From: Parvibaculum sp002684405 | GTDB lineage: Bacteria; Pseudomonadota; Alphaproteobacteria; Parvibaculales; Parvibaculaceae | Direction of reading: 5' to 3' | Length of the DNA: 64,000 bases | Assembly (NCBI GenBank): GCA_965140395.1 | Contig: OZ223207.1 | Span: 62,001-126,000 of the forward strand | Part shown: piece by piece, positions 34,064 to 43,229 of the stretch | Position numbering within the stretch: the stretch's first letter is position 1 | How the letters are laid out: every line of letters begins with the position of its first letter | Notes under the pieces: model-generated | Told to the model about the DNA's origin: nothing | Database searches by the model: none | Seen by the model: the letters and a program-made list of their open reading frames with translations, nothing else | Made by a program: the position numbers and the translations under genes

Positions 34064-34918
34064 ATGAAGCAATTTGCAGGTCTTATCTTAAGCGCTGCTC
34101 TTCTCGGCGGGTGTACGGCAAGCGGTACGCCGAGTGTGTCGAGCCGGCCCGCGGGGACAGCGGCGCCCGACAGCATTCAGCTCGGCGTAACAGGCGATGG
34201 CGGTGTGCTTGCCTCGACCGCCGGGGATGTCGTGACGCCTTTGCTGGGCGATGGCGGGGCTTTAGGGAATTTATTGAGCGGGGGCGATAGCGGCGTTCTC
34301 GGGGGTGTTGCGGCCGATGCGCCGTCTTCACCGCTGGCGACGGCCTTGCCGACGGATCAGTTGGCCGGGGCGACGGGTGCCGTGCCCTCGCTCGGCATCA
34401 GTGGCGCCGGCGGTCTGGGCGAGGATCTATTGGGGTATGACGCCGTTGGCGGGCTCATCGGAACCGAAGGCGGACTCGTGCCAGTTCTTTTGTCGGGCGG
34501 CAGCGACGCTCCGTTGGGCGGCGCAGTGCCGGCGGGTGCGGCTCCGCTCGGGCCCGTGGGTGACGGTCTTGAAACGCTTGTCACCAGCCTTGGCGCCTCG
34601 AGCCGGGACAATAACCTCAGCGGTCTGTCGCCTATCCTGACGCCTGTTCTGTTTCAGCTTGCCGGGGCTTCGGACAATCAAGGCGGTGGACCGTTCGGTC
34701 TGCCGATCCCGCTGCCCGATACCGCAATCATCGTCGATCCGTTGGCGCCGGTTCTCATTCCGGTGACAGGCGCGGTCTTCGATGTGGCGGGGACGCGGCT
34801 GCCGACGGGGCAGACGGTGGGCGAGCTCGTCAATACCGGCGCCACAGGGGCGGGCATTGTCGACAATCTCGTGCCGCTGACGCTTGTCACGCAACCGCTC
34901 GCGGATGCACTGCCTTAG
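34064..34918 (+). CDS. Gly/Ala/Leu-rich lipoprotein of unknown function
   Basis: A 284-residue exported protein. The N-terminus has a lipoprotein signal with lipobox LLGGC (Cys at residue ~17). The mature part is low in charge and rich in Gly, Ala, Leu, Val and Pro, with recurring LLGDGG, LLSGGD and GGAVP-like patterns but no exact repeats. I recognise no family. It has a strong ribosome binding site (GGGGAGGAGG before the ATG at 34064). It ends 55 bp before the DUF1302 gene, so the two are probably one operon; a role in the cell envelope is inferred. Confidence 0.75.
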   Translation: MKQFAGLILSAALLGGCTASGTPSVSSRPAGTAAPDSIQLGVTGDGGVLASTAGDVVTPLLGDGGALGNLLSGGDSGVLGGVAADAPSSPLATALPTDQLAGATGAVPSLGISGAGGLGEDLLGYDAVGGLIGTEGGLVPVLLSGGSDAPLGGAVPAGAAPLGPVGDGLETLVTSLGASSRDNNLSGLSPILTPVLFQLAGASDNQGGGPFGLPIPLPDTAIIVDPLAPVLIPVTGAVFDVAGTRLPTGQTVGELVNTGATGAGIVDNLVPLTLVTQPLADALP

Positions 34919-34973
34919 GGAGGGGCCGTGCGTTCCGTTTTATTCGTACATTCAGGGGAACAAGGGAACGAAT

Positions 34974-36989
34974 ATGATCAAGGGGAGGATCAGCCGGACG
35001 CTTGCGTTATTGCTGGTGTCGGGAGGGGTTGCCTTCGCTGCAGGGACGGCGCAGGCGGCTCAGATGGAAATCGGCGAGGTGGATTTCAATTTCTCCACCA
35101 CGCTTTCCGCCGCGGCTAGCGTTCGCACCGGTGCGCAGGACTGCCGCTATATCTCGATTTACAATGGCGGCTGCCTGGGCGCGGCAGGGACGGATTACAG
35201 CGTCAATTCCGATGACGGGAATATCAACGTCAAGCAATGGGAGCCGATCTCGACGCCTGTCAAAGGCATTTCCGAGGTCGAAGCGCGTTGGCGCAACTAT
35301 GGCGCCTTCGTGCGCGGCAAGGCGTATTACGACTATTATGGCGATCGCTATCTGGGGACCGGCGGCGGCCGGTTCGGGCCTGTGAATGCGCCGACGGATC
35401 AGCGTCGTCCGTTGTCGGACGATTTAAGAGGCGATCAGGCCGCCCTTCTTCAGGCCCGCGGGGCTGAACTGCTCGACGCTTTTGTCTATGGCAATTTCGA
35501 CGTTCTCGATCAGCCCCTGACCGTTCGTCTGGGGCGGCAGGTCGTGAACTGGGGCGAGAGCCTCCTTCTGCCGGGTGGCGTGTCCTCCTATCTGCCGTTC
35601 GATGTGGCGGCGCTTACCAAGCCGGGGCTGGAGCTCAAGGAGCTTTACCGGCCGCAACTCAGCGCCTATGCGAGCCTTGGATTGCCCGCGGGTTTCACTT
35701 TCGAGGCAATGTATATCGCGGACTGGACGCGCTCTCGCCTCCCGGCCTGCGGGAGCTTTTTCTCGCCCGATGACAGCCTCGTGGACGGGTGCGCCTATGC
35801 GCTGGCGGGCGGTGAGGTCTATACGCGCTCCAACGGAACGACATACACGCCGTCAACCGCCATTGAGCGTATCGCTTCTCAGGAACCGCCCAAGCAGGGG
35901 CAGTACGGCTTCGCGCTTCGCTATTATGCGGACTGGCTCAATCAGGGAACCGAGCTGGCGGGCTATTTCACCAACTTCCACTCCAATCTGCCCATCGGCA
36001 CGACCACGGCTTCTTTCCCGGCCTCGACCAATCCCGCCTATATCGCGGCGCGGGCGTTCTGTCCGCCCGGTCAGGGCACGCTCAAGGGGTCGGGATGTAC
36101 GGCCGCCTCTCCGGCGACGGACGACAACGGGAATCCGATCACCTATGGTCAGGCCATCTTTGCGCTGTCGGCCGGCGACAACAAGAAGCTGCTGGCGCAA
36201 TATCCGGCCGATATCAAGATGTTCGGGACGAGCTTCAACACCACGGTCAATCTCCTGAATGGGACTGCGGTGTCGGGCGAGCTTGCCTATTATCCGAACA
36301 TGCCTTTTCAGGTCGATCCTAACGAGATTCAGGCCGTCGATGCGGTGAACTTCGGTTACGAGCCGGCGCCGGGCGATGAGCCATACTATACAGGGCCGCC
36401 TGCCGCGCCGGGTGATGTCATCCAGGGCTATCGCCGGACCGATGCACTGCACGGGCAGGTCTATACGCTCTCGACACTGACGACCTCCAACCCGGTGACC
36501 TCGTTCTTCGATTCCGATCTGTTGATCCTGATCGGCAATGCGGGGTTCCAGTGGGTGCCGGATGCGGGCTCTTATCACCTGGCCATCCCGCGCTCCGGCG
36601 AGACGGCCTATAACCCGGGCATCGCGGCGACCTTTGGCGACAAATGTCAGCTCAAATCGAGCGGGGCCTGCTCCATACCGATTCAGTATGCGAGCCAGTT
36701 TTCCTGGGGGTACAGGCTGATCGGCGTCCTTCAGTACAACAATGCGTTCGGGACGCCCTGGACGCTGTCGCCCAGGCTTGTCTGGAGCCATGACGTGTCG
36801 GGTTATTCGGCCGGGCCCATCGGCCCCGGTTTCGTCGAGGGCAAAATATCGACCACGCTCGGGGTGACCGCGGACTACCAGTCCAGTTACAAGGTCGGGC
36901 TCGATTACACCATGAACTTTGGCAATGCCTATCGAAACAGCAGCAATGACAAGGATTTCATGAGTTTCTCGGCGTCCTACACCTTCTAG
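34974..36989 (+). CDS. DUF1302-family outer-membrane protein
   Basis: A 671-residue beta-rich protein with a Sec signal peptide (AQA-AQMEI, residues ~1-30) and a C-terminal aromatic end (SASYTF) like outer-membrane beta-barrels. RLGRQVVNWGESLLLPGG is characteristic of DUF1302. Members often sit beside a DUF1329 lipoprotein and have been linked to transport or metabolism of hydrophobic compounds; here the neighbour is an unrelated Gly-rich lipoprotein instead. I chose the ATG at 34974 because it starts the signal peptide and has AAGGGA nine bases upstream; the longer frame overlaps the lipoprotein. It ends at a strong terminator. Confidence 0.86.
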   Translation: MIKGRISRTLALLLVSGGVAFAAGTAQAAQMEIGEVDFNFSTTLSAAASVRTGAQDCRYISIYNGGCLGAAGTDYSVNSDDGNINVKQWEPISTPVKGISEVEARWRNYGAFVRGKAYYDYYGDRYLGTGGGRFGPVNAPTDQRRPLSDDLRGDQAALLQARGAELLDAFVYGNFDVLDQPLTVRLGRQVVNWGESLLLPGGVSSYLPFDVAALTKPGLELKELYRPQLSAYASLGLPAGFTFEAMYIADWTRSRLPACGSFFSPDDSLVDGCAYALAGGEVYTRSNGTTYTPSTAIERIASQEPPKQGQYGFALRYYADWLNQGTELAGYFTNFHSNLPIGTTTASFPASTNPAYIAARAFCPPGQGTLKGSGCTAASPATDDNGNPITYGQAIFALSAGDNKKLLAQYPADIKMFGTSFNTTVNLLNGTAVSGELAYYPNMPFQVDPNEIQAVDAVNFGYEPAPGDEPYYTGPPAAPGDVIQGYRRTDALHGQVYTLSTLTTSNPVTSFFDSDLLILIGNAGFQWVPDAGSYHLAIPRSGETAYNPGIAATFGDKCQLKSSGACSIPIQYASQFSWGYRLIGVLQYNNAFGTPWTLSPRLVWSHDVSGYSAGPIGPGFVEGKISTTLGVTADYQSSYKVGLDYTMNFGNAYRNSSNDKDFMSFSASYTF

Positions 36990-37050
36990 GACCGGACGCT
37001 GTCCAAACCGAATATGGGGTGTCGTCCTCCCGGTTGAGCCCCATACCGCT

Positions 37051-37108
37051 CCCCGCAAGACTTCGCAGCTTCGCCTTCTTAGCTGCGGCCGTCTTGCGGG
37101 GAGTTTTC
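37051..37108 (+). terminator. Rho-independent terminator after the DUF1302 gene
   Basis: Perfect 11-bp arms CCCCGCAAGAC (37051-37061) and GTCTTGCGGGG (37091-37101) enclose an inner stem GCAGCT/AGCTGC, followed by GTTTT. It lies 62 bp after the DUF1302 stop on the plus strand and probably ends that operon. Confidence 0.85.
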
Positions 37109-37270
37109 ATTTAGACCGCTCGCTGTCATCCGGCTTTCTGTGCCCAAATCCGGGAAAACCGAGAGCGAATGATCACAAAATTTCACACCCTGATGCCAGG
37201 ACGAACGGCAACATGGCCGGAGGCGAATGAGCCGTGTGACCAGTTTAGTGTTTGGGAGGTCGAGGTCGGT

Positions 37271-37603
37271 ATGCGCAAGCGAACAGCTCTTCTTTTGCCG
37301 TTGCTTCTGGCGCTGGCAGCATGTGGAGAGCCGTCGGAGAAGGATCTGCAGTCGGCGGTGAAGGAAGACCTTCACACCCGTGCCCTGGCTGCGGGCAGCA
37401 CGTCGCAGGCCGTGGACGATTTGATGGATGTTAGGGTCGCCAAACATGAATGCCATCCCTTCGAGGATGGCTATCTATGTTCGTTCACGCTGAAAATGCG
37501 GACGCCCCTTTTTTCGACGCGACCGGTCGAGGCGGAGCGTTATTTCAAGCGCAAGAGCTGGTTCGGCGGGTGGCGCCTGGAGGGCCGGGACGCGGTCAGT
37601 TAG
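37271..37603 (+). CDS. Small putative lipoprotein
   Basis: A 110-residue protein with a lipoprotein signal (RKRTALLLPLLLALAAC, lipobox LAAC at ~18). The mature part is acidic then basic, with a Cys pair (HECHPFEDGYLCSF) that could form a disulfide. I recognise no family. The ATG at 37271 begins the signal; longer versions add unlike sequence. Its stop overlaps the convergent hydrolase gene by four bases. Confidence 0.72.
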   Translation: MRKRTALLLPLLLALAACGEPSEKDLQSAVKEDLHTRALAAGSTSQAVDDLMDVRVAKHECHPFEDGYLCSFTLKMRTPLFSTRPVEAERYFKRKSWFGGWRLEGRDAVS

Positions 37604-38481
37604 GCCGCCGTCGCGGCGGCGCCTTCTGCGTTGAGCTTCTCGCCCTGGGCGATTTTCCAACGCTCCACCAGCTCGCGATTGTCGTGATCCCAAGGGTGGA
37701 AGCCGGGGCGGAACCAGTCGAGATATTCGCCGATCGATTTGCGGACATGGCCGGGCTTACCGAACATGTACCAGACCCAGCGGCCCCAGGCGCGCGGGCT
37801 CCATTGCAGCCCGTCGGCGCGCAGCAGGAGCCACATATTCACGACGAGCCCGATATTGAAGAACAAGGTGGTCATGAGGATGGCGCGGACGCGGTTCATG
37901 TAGAAGCCGACCGGCGAACTCACCGCCTTCAGCGTGTCGAAGGCGACGGCCTTGTGTTCGGTTTCTTCCACGGCATGCCACATCCAGAGTTCGTAATCCT
38001 CCGGCTTGGCCTTTTCCGCCATCTCCGTGTCGCGCAGAAGCTGGTTGGCCAGCATGGCGGTGAAATGTTCCAGCGCGCAGGTCTGGCCGAGTTGCCATTT
38101 GAGCGGCAGCCGGCGGCGCGCAATCTTGAGGCCGAACTGGGTAAGGCCCTCGAGCTTGTCCATGGGGTAGCCCTGCGCCTGGATGCGCTCGTTATAAGCT
38201 TTGTGTTCGCGCGAATGGACCGCTTCCTGGCCGACAAAGGCGGAGATTTCTTTCAGGAGCTTCGGATCGGTGATCTTGTCTTTCTGGGCGCGCACGCTGT
38301 CGCAGAAAAAGCGTTCGCCATCCGGAAACATGCTGGAGAGCGCATTGTAATGCGCGGTGATGACTGGATCGCCGCCATACCAGTGGCGGTCTTCGCCACT
38401 GGCGAACTGGCGGTTCCTGACCTTGAAGTCCAGCTTGCTACCGCTCTGGAGGGCAGGAGTGTCGTTCAGTGCAGTGTCCAT
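37600..38481 (-). CDS. Predicted metal-dependent hydrolase (PF10118-type, ferritin-like)
   Basis: A 293-residue protein. Glu and His residues are spaced as in a diiron helical bundle: GQEAVHSREH (~84-93), LEHFTA (~138-143), and AVEETEHKAVAFD (~170-182). These fit the PF10118 family, named a metal-dependent hydrolase although the fold looks ferritin-like. A hydrophobic segment near residues 205-225 may be membrane-associated. The substrate is unknown. The gene is monocistronic and divergent from the LhgO-like gene. Confidence 0.83.
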   Translation of the reverse strand: MDTALNDTPALQSGSKLDFKVRNRQFASGEDRHWYGGDPVITAHYNALSSMFPDGERFFCDSVRAQKDKITDPKLLKEISAFVGQEAVHSREHKAYNERIQAQGYPMDKLEGLTQFGLKIARRRLPLKWQLGQTCALEHFTAMLANQLLRDTEMAEKAKPEDYELWMWHAVEETEHKAVAFDTLKAVSSPVGFYMNRVRAILMTTLFFNIGLVVNMWLLLRADGLQWSPRAWGRWVWYMFGKPGHVRKSIGEYLDWFRPGFHPWDHDNRELVERWKIAQGEKLNAEGAAATAA

Positions 38482-38671
38482 GATCTTCAGCCGCTCCGCA
38501 TTCAGGGGTTTGCGCCTAGTGACGCTACGTCTGCCTACATCTTTGTAATCAAGGGCCGCTCTTCAAGGGCGAGTACAAAACTCGACATTTCAAGGGGTAT
38601 GCCCGCCATCTCGTCCTCCGCTCTGAAATCGGCTAATCCTGATCCCTCCGGCACTCGGGGGAAGGTGTTTT

Positions 38672-39805
38672 GTGACCGAGATTTATGAGATCGATACGGC
38701 GGTGATCGGCGCAGGCGCGGTGGGGCTCGCCTGTGCCCGCGCGCTGGCCATGACGGGCCGCGAGGTGGTCGTGCTCGAACGCGCAGGCGCGATCGGCACG
38801 GAGACCTCCTCGCGCAACAGCGAGGTCATTCATGCGGGGATTTATTATCCGGCCGGGAGCCTGAAGGCGCGTGCCTGTGTCGAGGGGCGGCACCTTCTCT
38901 ATGCCTATCTGGAGGCGCACGGGCTGCCCTATCGCCAATGCGGCAAGTTCATCGTCGCGACCGACGAGGCGCAGGCCGACGCCTTGCCGGGGATCGCGGC
39001 CCGGGCGCGCGAGAACGGCGTGGAGGGGATCGAGGAGATCGACGCGACCCGCGCCCGACAAGCCGAGCCGCATCTTTCCTGCCTGGCCGCTTTGCATTCG
39101 CCGGTGACGGGCATTCTCGATTCCCATGCCTATATGCTGAGCCTGCAGGGAGAGTTTGAAGATCATGGCGGTGCGATAGCGTTTCACGCCGAGGTGGAGA
39201 GCGTTGAAGCAGGTGCGGCTGGGGGCGTCGTTCATGTCGGTGGCGATGCGCCCATGCGGCTTCGAGTGCGTGAGGTCGTAAATGCGGCGGGGCTTCATGC
39301 GCCTGCGCTTGCCCGCCGTATTGAAGGTCTCGATCCCGCTTTCGTGCCGGAGGCGCATTTTGCCAAGGGCAATTACTTTGCGCTGTCGGGCCGGGCGCCC
39401 TTTTCGCGGCTCGTCTATCCCGCCCCCGAACAGGCCGGGCTCGGCGTGCATCTCACGCTCGATATGGGCGGGCAGGCGCGCTTCGGGCCGGATGTCGAAT
39501 GGATCGAGCCGGGCGCGGATGGGACGCTCGATTACAGCGTCGATCCGGCGCGGGGCGATCTCTTCTATGACGCCATCCGGCGCTACTGGCCGGCCCTGCC
39601 GGAGGGCGCTCTGGTGCCAGCCTATGCGGGCATTCGTCCGAAGATCCAGAGGCCCGGTGAGCCGCCGCGTGATTTCGTGGTTTCGGGACCGGGCGAGCAT
39701 GGCGTGGCCGGGCTCGTCAACCTTTTCGGCATCGAGAGCCCCGGCCTGACGGCATCGCTCTCCCTGGCGGAGAAGGTCGCCTCCACGCTGGACGGGAAAT
39801 CCTGA
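38672..39805 (+). CDS. L-2-hydroxyglutarate oxidase-like FAD-dependent oxidoreductase
   Basis: A 377-residue DAO-family flavoprotein. The FAD-binding motif is VIGAGAVGLACARAL (11-25), followed by SSRNSEVIHAGIYYP, which is characteristic of LhgO/YgaF-type oxidases. GEHGVAGLVNLFGIESPGLT near the C-terminus is also typical. It probably oxidises L-2-hydroxyglutarate or a related 2-hydroxyacid, passing electrons to quinone or O2. The start is GTG at 38672, with GGGGAAGG eight bases upstream. No pathway partner is adjacent. Confidence 0.88.
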   Translation: MTEIYEIDTAVIGAGAVGLACARALAMTGREVVVLERAGAIGTETSSRNSEVIHAGIYYPAGSLKARACVEGRHLLYAYLEAHGLPYRQCGKFIVATDEAQADALPGIAARARENGVEGIEEIDATRARQAEPHLSCLAALHSPVTGILDSHAYMLSLQGEFEDHGGAIAFHAEVESVEAGAAGGVVHVGGDAPMRLRVREVVNAAGLHAPALARRIEGLDPAFVPEAHFAKGNYFALSGRAPFSRLVYPAPEQAGLGVHLTLDMGGQARFGPDVEWIEPGADGTLDYSVDPARGDLFYDAIRRYWPALPEGALVPAYAGIRPKIQRPGEPPRDFVVSGPGEHGVAGLVNLFGIESPGLTASLSLAEKVASTLDGKS

Positions 39806-39906
39806 GAGACGCCATCCTTGCGCCTTTTTTAACCCCGAGACTCTAGCGTCGTTGGAAGTGGATGTCTTATCCGCGGCGGTTTTTCGAGTGTGAGTATAAT
39901 TTCGCG

Positions 39907-40284
39907 ATGAACAAGCTCTGGTTGCGTGCGATCTGGATGGCGGCCCTCCTTGCGGTGTTGCTGGGCTCTCTCTCGCCTGCGCTCGCGCCGCCTGCCTTCT
40001 GGGAACTCGACAAGGCGCTGCATTTCAGCACCTTTGCTGCGCTGGCCGCCGCTGTTCCCTTTACGGCGGGGCGAACGAGCCGACGGTTGCTGCTGTTGGC
40101 TATCTTGCTCGGGGTGGGGGCTTCGATCGAAATTCTGCAGTCATTCGTTCCGGGCCGGTCCGCCTCGATCCTGGATTTCGGGGCCGATTTTGCCGGGCTC
40201 GCCGTCGGCGCGCTGGCGGGGCTGTGGCTCAGCCGCCATTTGCCCGCTTTCATCGGTGCGCGGTTCATGACGTCTGGCGATTGA
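39907..40284 (+). CDS. VanZ-like small membrane protein
   Basis: A 125-residue protein with about four hydrophobic helices. DKALHFSTFAALAAAVPF and ASIEILQSFVPGRSASILDFGADFAGLAVG match the VanZ-like family, including the EILQ and D-x2-AD segments. Function is unknown; relatives are inner-membrane proteins. The ATG at 39907 places the first helix at the N-terminus; a longer start at 39862 adds 15 polar residues. Confidence 0.8.
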   Translation: MNKLWLRAIWMAALLAVLLGSLSPALAPPAFWELDKALHFSTFAALAAAVPFTAGRTSRRLLLLAILLGVGASIEILQSFVPGRSASILDFGADFAGLAVGALAGLWLSRHLPAFIGARFMTSGD

Positions 40285-40410
40285 CGCGACGGTCCTGCCG
40301 CAGGCATTTCGTCGGCCCTCACGATTGCAATTTTCTACAAACTATCTGCGACGGAAAGCGCGGCGGGGGACGTATTCTCCGCTACAGCTTGATGTCGACA
40401 TGGGTCGGAA

Positions 40411-40692
40411 ATGACGGAAATACCCGAGCGCCCGCCGCGTATGGCGTTGAAGATCGGCCGGTTCCGGCTGCCCGTGCCGCGAAGCCGGTCGGGCCGTGTC
40501 GGCGCGGGTGTCGGTCTTGTCATTCTGGGCGTTATTCCCGGCCCGCCGGGCCCGGGGGCGATCCCGGTCGGGCTGACATTGCTGACCATGGATCACGCGC
40601 CGTCGCGCAGATGGCGCCGTAAGGCGATCGTGCGGGTCGGACGGCGCTGGCAGCGGACCTCGCGGCGGCTCAGCAGGCGCCCTTCCGAGTGA
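40411..40692 (+). CDS. Small basic membrane protein
   Basis: A 93-residue protein with one hydrophobic hairpin (VGAGVGLVILGVIPGPPGPGAIPVGLTLL) flanked by very Arg-rich ends. The Pro-Gly hairpin resembles the PGPGW-type small membrane proteins, but the exact motif is not present. Both ends carry strong positive charge, so it is probably an inner-membrane protein with both tails in the cytoplasm. Its 3' end overlaps the convergent sugar-transferase gene by 23 bp. Function unknown. Confidence 0.65.
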   Translation: MTEIPERPPRMALKIGRFRLPVPRSRSGRVGAGVGLVILGVIPGPPGPGAIPVGLTLLTMDHAPSRRWRRKAIVRVGRRWQRTSRRLSRRPSE

Positions 40693-42244
40693 TGAGGACG
40701 GGCACGGTCTTGAAAAGGATCGCGATGTCGGCCCAGAGCGACCAGTTCTTCACATACCAGGCGTCGAGCTGCACGCGGCGCACATAGGTGGTGTTGTTGC
40801 GGCCGCTGACCTGCCACAGGCCGGTAATGCCGGGCTTGGCCGCCAGATAATATTCCGCATCCTCGCCATAGCGGCGGACTTCGGCCTGTGTGACGGGGCG
40901 GGGCCCGACAAGGCTCATCTCGCCGCGCAGCACGTTCAGGAGCTGGGGCAGTTCGTCGAGGCTTGTCTTGCGCAGGAAGTGACCGATGCCGGTGATGCGG
41001 GGATCGTGACGCAGCTTCTGGTCGCGGTCCCATTCCGCGCGGGCCTCGGGATTTTTCTCCAGCAGGGCCTTCAGGATCGCATCGCCATCGGTGCGCATGG
41101 TGCGGAACTTCAGGCAGTTGAAGTCGCGGCCCTGTTCGCCGACGCGCGTATGGCCGTAAAAGGCCGGGCCGCCGTCGCGGCGGATCAGGGCGCTCAGCAC
41201 CGCGAAGAAGGGGGCGAGAGCCACCAGCGCCGCGGCGGCCACGGCAAGGTCGAAGCTGCGCTTCACGAAGCGGCTCATCGGACGGGCCAGATTGTCCGCC
41301 AGTGTCAGCATGACGAGGTCATGGCTGAAGAAATTGCCGACATCCAGCGACATGGCGCCGATGCCCTTGAGCGGCGGAATGATCGCGAAGGGGATGCGGG
41401 CGCGATGGAGTGCGCGCAGCAGCGGGTCGAGATGGACCATTTCTTCCGGCGAAGGGGCCAGCACGACAAAGCGCGCCTGGTGCGTCTCGCAGGCCTGCAA
41501 CAGCGCTTCGGAGAGGTCGCCGCCCGCGCGATAAAGGAAACTCGACGGACGCATGGCGTTGTCTTCATCCATCAGCTCGGCGGTATCGGCCATGCCGGCA
41601 ATTTCGTAGCCGAGATAGGGTTCCGATTCCAGGACCTGAGCGGCTTCGGCGGCGTTCCGGCCGGTGCCGATGACGAGGACCGGGGCCACCCAGCTGCCAT
41701 GGCGCTTCAATACGGCGCGCATGCCGATACGTCCCAGCGGGATCATGACGAGCGCCAGCGCCCAGCCCTGCAAAATCCAGAGACGGGAGAAATAATCCTT
41801 GGTGACGAAGAGCAGGAAGCCGTCGAGAAGGGCGACGAGGAGCATCGCCTTGGCGACATCCTTCATTTCGCTCCAGAAGGGGGTGCGGCGGGAATAGTGT
41901 CCTTTCGCGCTCCACCAGATCAGCGGCAGCAGGATAAGGGCTGCAACCCGTATGAATCGCTCGCTCAGGGCGTCGGCCTGAATGGCTTCGTAGCTGGTGT
42001 TCAGAATGTGCTCGTTGACGGAGAGCGCCAGAACGCCCGCCATGCCCTGCGCAAAAACCAGAGACAGCGTGTCGCCCAGTATCAGCATCAAGCGATCGGA
42101 GATCGGCGTGAGCCGTGCGCTCAGCCGGTCGCGACGCGGGCTGTCGCTTTTACCGTAGGACGCCCCGGCAAGGTCCACGCGCGGGTTGGTCGCAGGCGTG
42201 TCGACGGGAGAGATCGGTGTGGCGTTATTCGTTGCGGCAGTCAT
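40670..42244 (-). CDS. Undecaprenyl-phosphate galactose phosphotransferase-type initiating enzyme (WbaP-like)
   Basis: A 524-residue polyprenol-phosphate hexose-1-phosphate transferase. Four N-terminal helices (~50-190) precede a Rossmann-like domain VLVIGTGRNAAEAAQ, another helix (~345), and the catalytic domain: YGHTRVGEQG, CLKFRTM, FLRKTSLDELPQLLNVLRGEMSLVGPRPVT and KPGITGLWQVSGRNNTTY. The GLWQVSGRN segment and the ending fit WbaP-like galactose transferases rather than WcaJ types. It would start a second glycan or an alternative repeat unit. It is divergent from the SDR gene at 42506. Confidence 0.92.
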   Translation of the reverse strand: MTAATNNATPISPVDTPATNPRVDLAGASYGKSDSPRRDRLSARLTPISDRLMLILGDTLSLVFAQGMAGVLALSVNEHILNTSYEAIQADALSERFIRVAALILLPLIWWSAKGHYSRRTPFWSEMKDVAKAMLLVALLDGFLLFVTKDYFSRLWILQGWALALVMIPLGRIGMRAVLKRHGSWVAPVLVIGTGRNAAEAAQVLESEPYLGYEIAGMADTAELMDEDNAMRPSSFLYRAGGDLSEALLQACETHQARFVVLAPSPEEMVHLDPLLRALHRARIPFAIIPPLKGIGAMSLDVGNFFSHDLVMLTLADNLARPMSRFVKRSFDLAVAAAALVALAPFFAVLSALIRRDGGPAFYGHTRVGEQGRDFNCLKFRTMRTDGDAILKALLEKNPEARAEWDRDQKLRHDPRITGIGHFLRKTSLDELPQLLNVLRGEMSLVGPRPVTQAEVRRYGEDAEYYLAAKPGITGLWQVSGRNNTTYVRRVQLDAWYVKNWSLWADIAILFKTVPVLITRKGAC

Positions 42245-42505
42245 TGGGGGGCTCGCTTCATGCCTTCAATTCGTTTGCGAAGACATGCGCAAGCCGCGTT
42301 CCAGCCCGTTTCGTCTCATAGACGGCAAAAACAGGGTTAACTGGCTCATATCGGGCCATATCAGCCGGGGCTTCCCGGCAGGGGCCGCTCGAAACGAGAC
42401 AGGAGGTTGCGGCCTGTCTCAGAACCGGACGCGGCGGTGAACCGCGCCGGCGGCCTTTCCGTATTGCGTGGCAGACGATGTGCCAGGGCCCAAACGGGGA
42501 GACGA

Positions 42506-43222
42506 ATGACCGTGGAAGAGGAAATATCCCGGGACAGCGGGCAAGCGGTTGTGATCGGGGCCGGCGGCGGGGTCGGTCATGCCCTGCTGGACACTCTCCG
42601 CGCCCGCGGCGGGTTCGGCCGCGTTACCGGGTTCTCGCGATCCGGCACCCCAGGATTGGACATCCTTTGCGAAAAGAGCATCGCGCGGGCGGCTGCGCAA
42701 ATTGCCGGGCGGGACGAGCCATTGCGTTGTCTCATCGTTGCGTCGGGGTTTCTGCATGGCGAAGGGATGCAGCCGGAAAAATCCTTCCGCGATCTCGATG
42801 CGGCGGCGCTGGCGCACGGCATGGCGGTGAACGCGATCGGACCGGCGATGGTGATGAAGCATTTCCTGCCGCTTTTTCCAAGGCGGGGCCGTGCCGTCTT
42901 CGCGGTGCTCTCGGCCCGCGTCGGCAGCATCTCGGACAATCGCCTCGGTGGCTGGTATGGTTACAGGGCGTCGAAGGCCGCGTTGAACCAGTTCGTTCGA
43001 ACGGGTGCGGTGGAACTGGCGCGCCGTTCTCGAGACGCGGTTTGCGTTGCCGTCCATCCGGGAACGGTGGATACGGCCTTGTCTCAACCCTTTGCCAAAA
43101 GGGGATTGAAAGTGCGCGCACCGGAAGAGGCGGCGGCGAATATTCTGGATGTGCTGGGGCGCGTCGAGCCAAGGGACAGCGGCGGATTTTTCAGTTGGGA
43201 CGGAAGCGAAATTCCGTTCTGA
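42506..43222 (+). CDS. Short-chain dehydrogenase/reductase (CsgA-like)
   Basis: A 238-residue SDR. VIGAGGGVGHALLD is the nucleotide-binding loop, SARVGSISDN supplies the catalytic Ser, and YGYRASKAALNQF gives the Y-x3-K pair. VAVHPGTVDTALSQPF matches the C-factor/CsgA-type subfamily, often of unknown substrate. The start at 42506 has GGGGAGA five bases upstream. It ends seven bases before the convergent sensor kinase gene. The 261-bp region upstream, shared with WbaP, contains a small GCCGGG/CCCGGC hairpin but no gene. Confidence 0.84.
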   Translation: MTVEEEISRDSGQAVVIGAGGGVGHALLDTLRARGGFGRVTGFSRSGTPGLDILCEKSIARAAAQIAGRDEPLRCLIVASGFLHGEGMQPEKSFRDLDAAALAHGMAVNAIGPAMVMKHFLPLFPRRGRAVFAVLSARVGSISDNRLGGWYGYRASKAALNQFVRTGAVELARRSRDAVCVAVHPGTVDTALSQPFAKRGLKVRAPEEAAANILDVLGRVEPRDSGGFFSWDGSEIPF

Positions 43223-43229
43223 CCGGTTT

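Noticed and set aside
35853..37058. Minus-strand open frame (401 codons) opposite the DUF1302 gene
   Set aside because: The plus strand has the signal peptide, DUF1302 segment and terminator; the antisense frame is Arg-rich without motifs.
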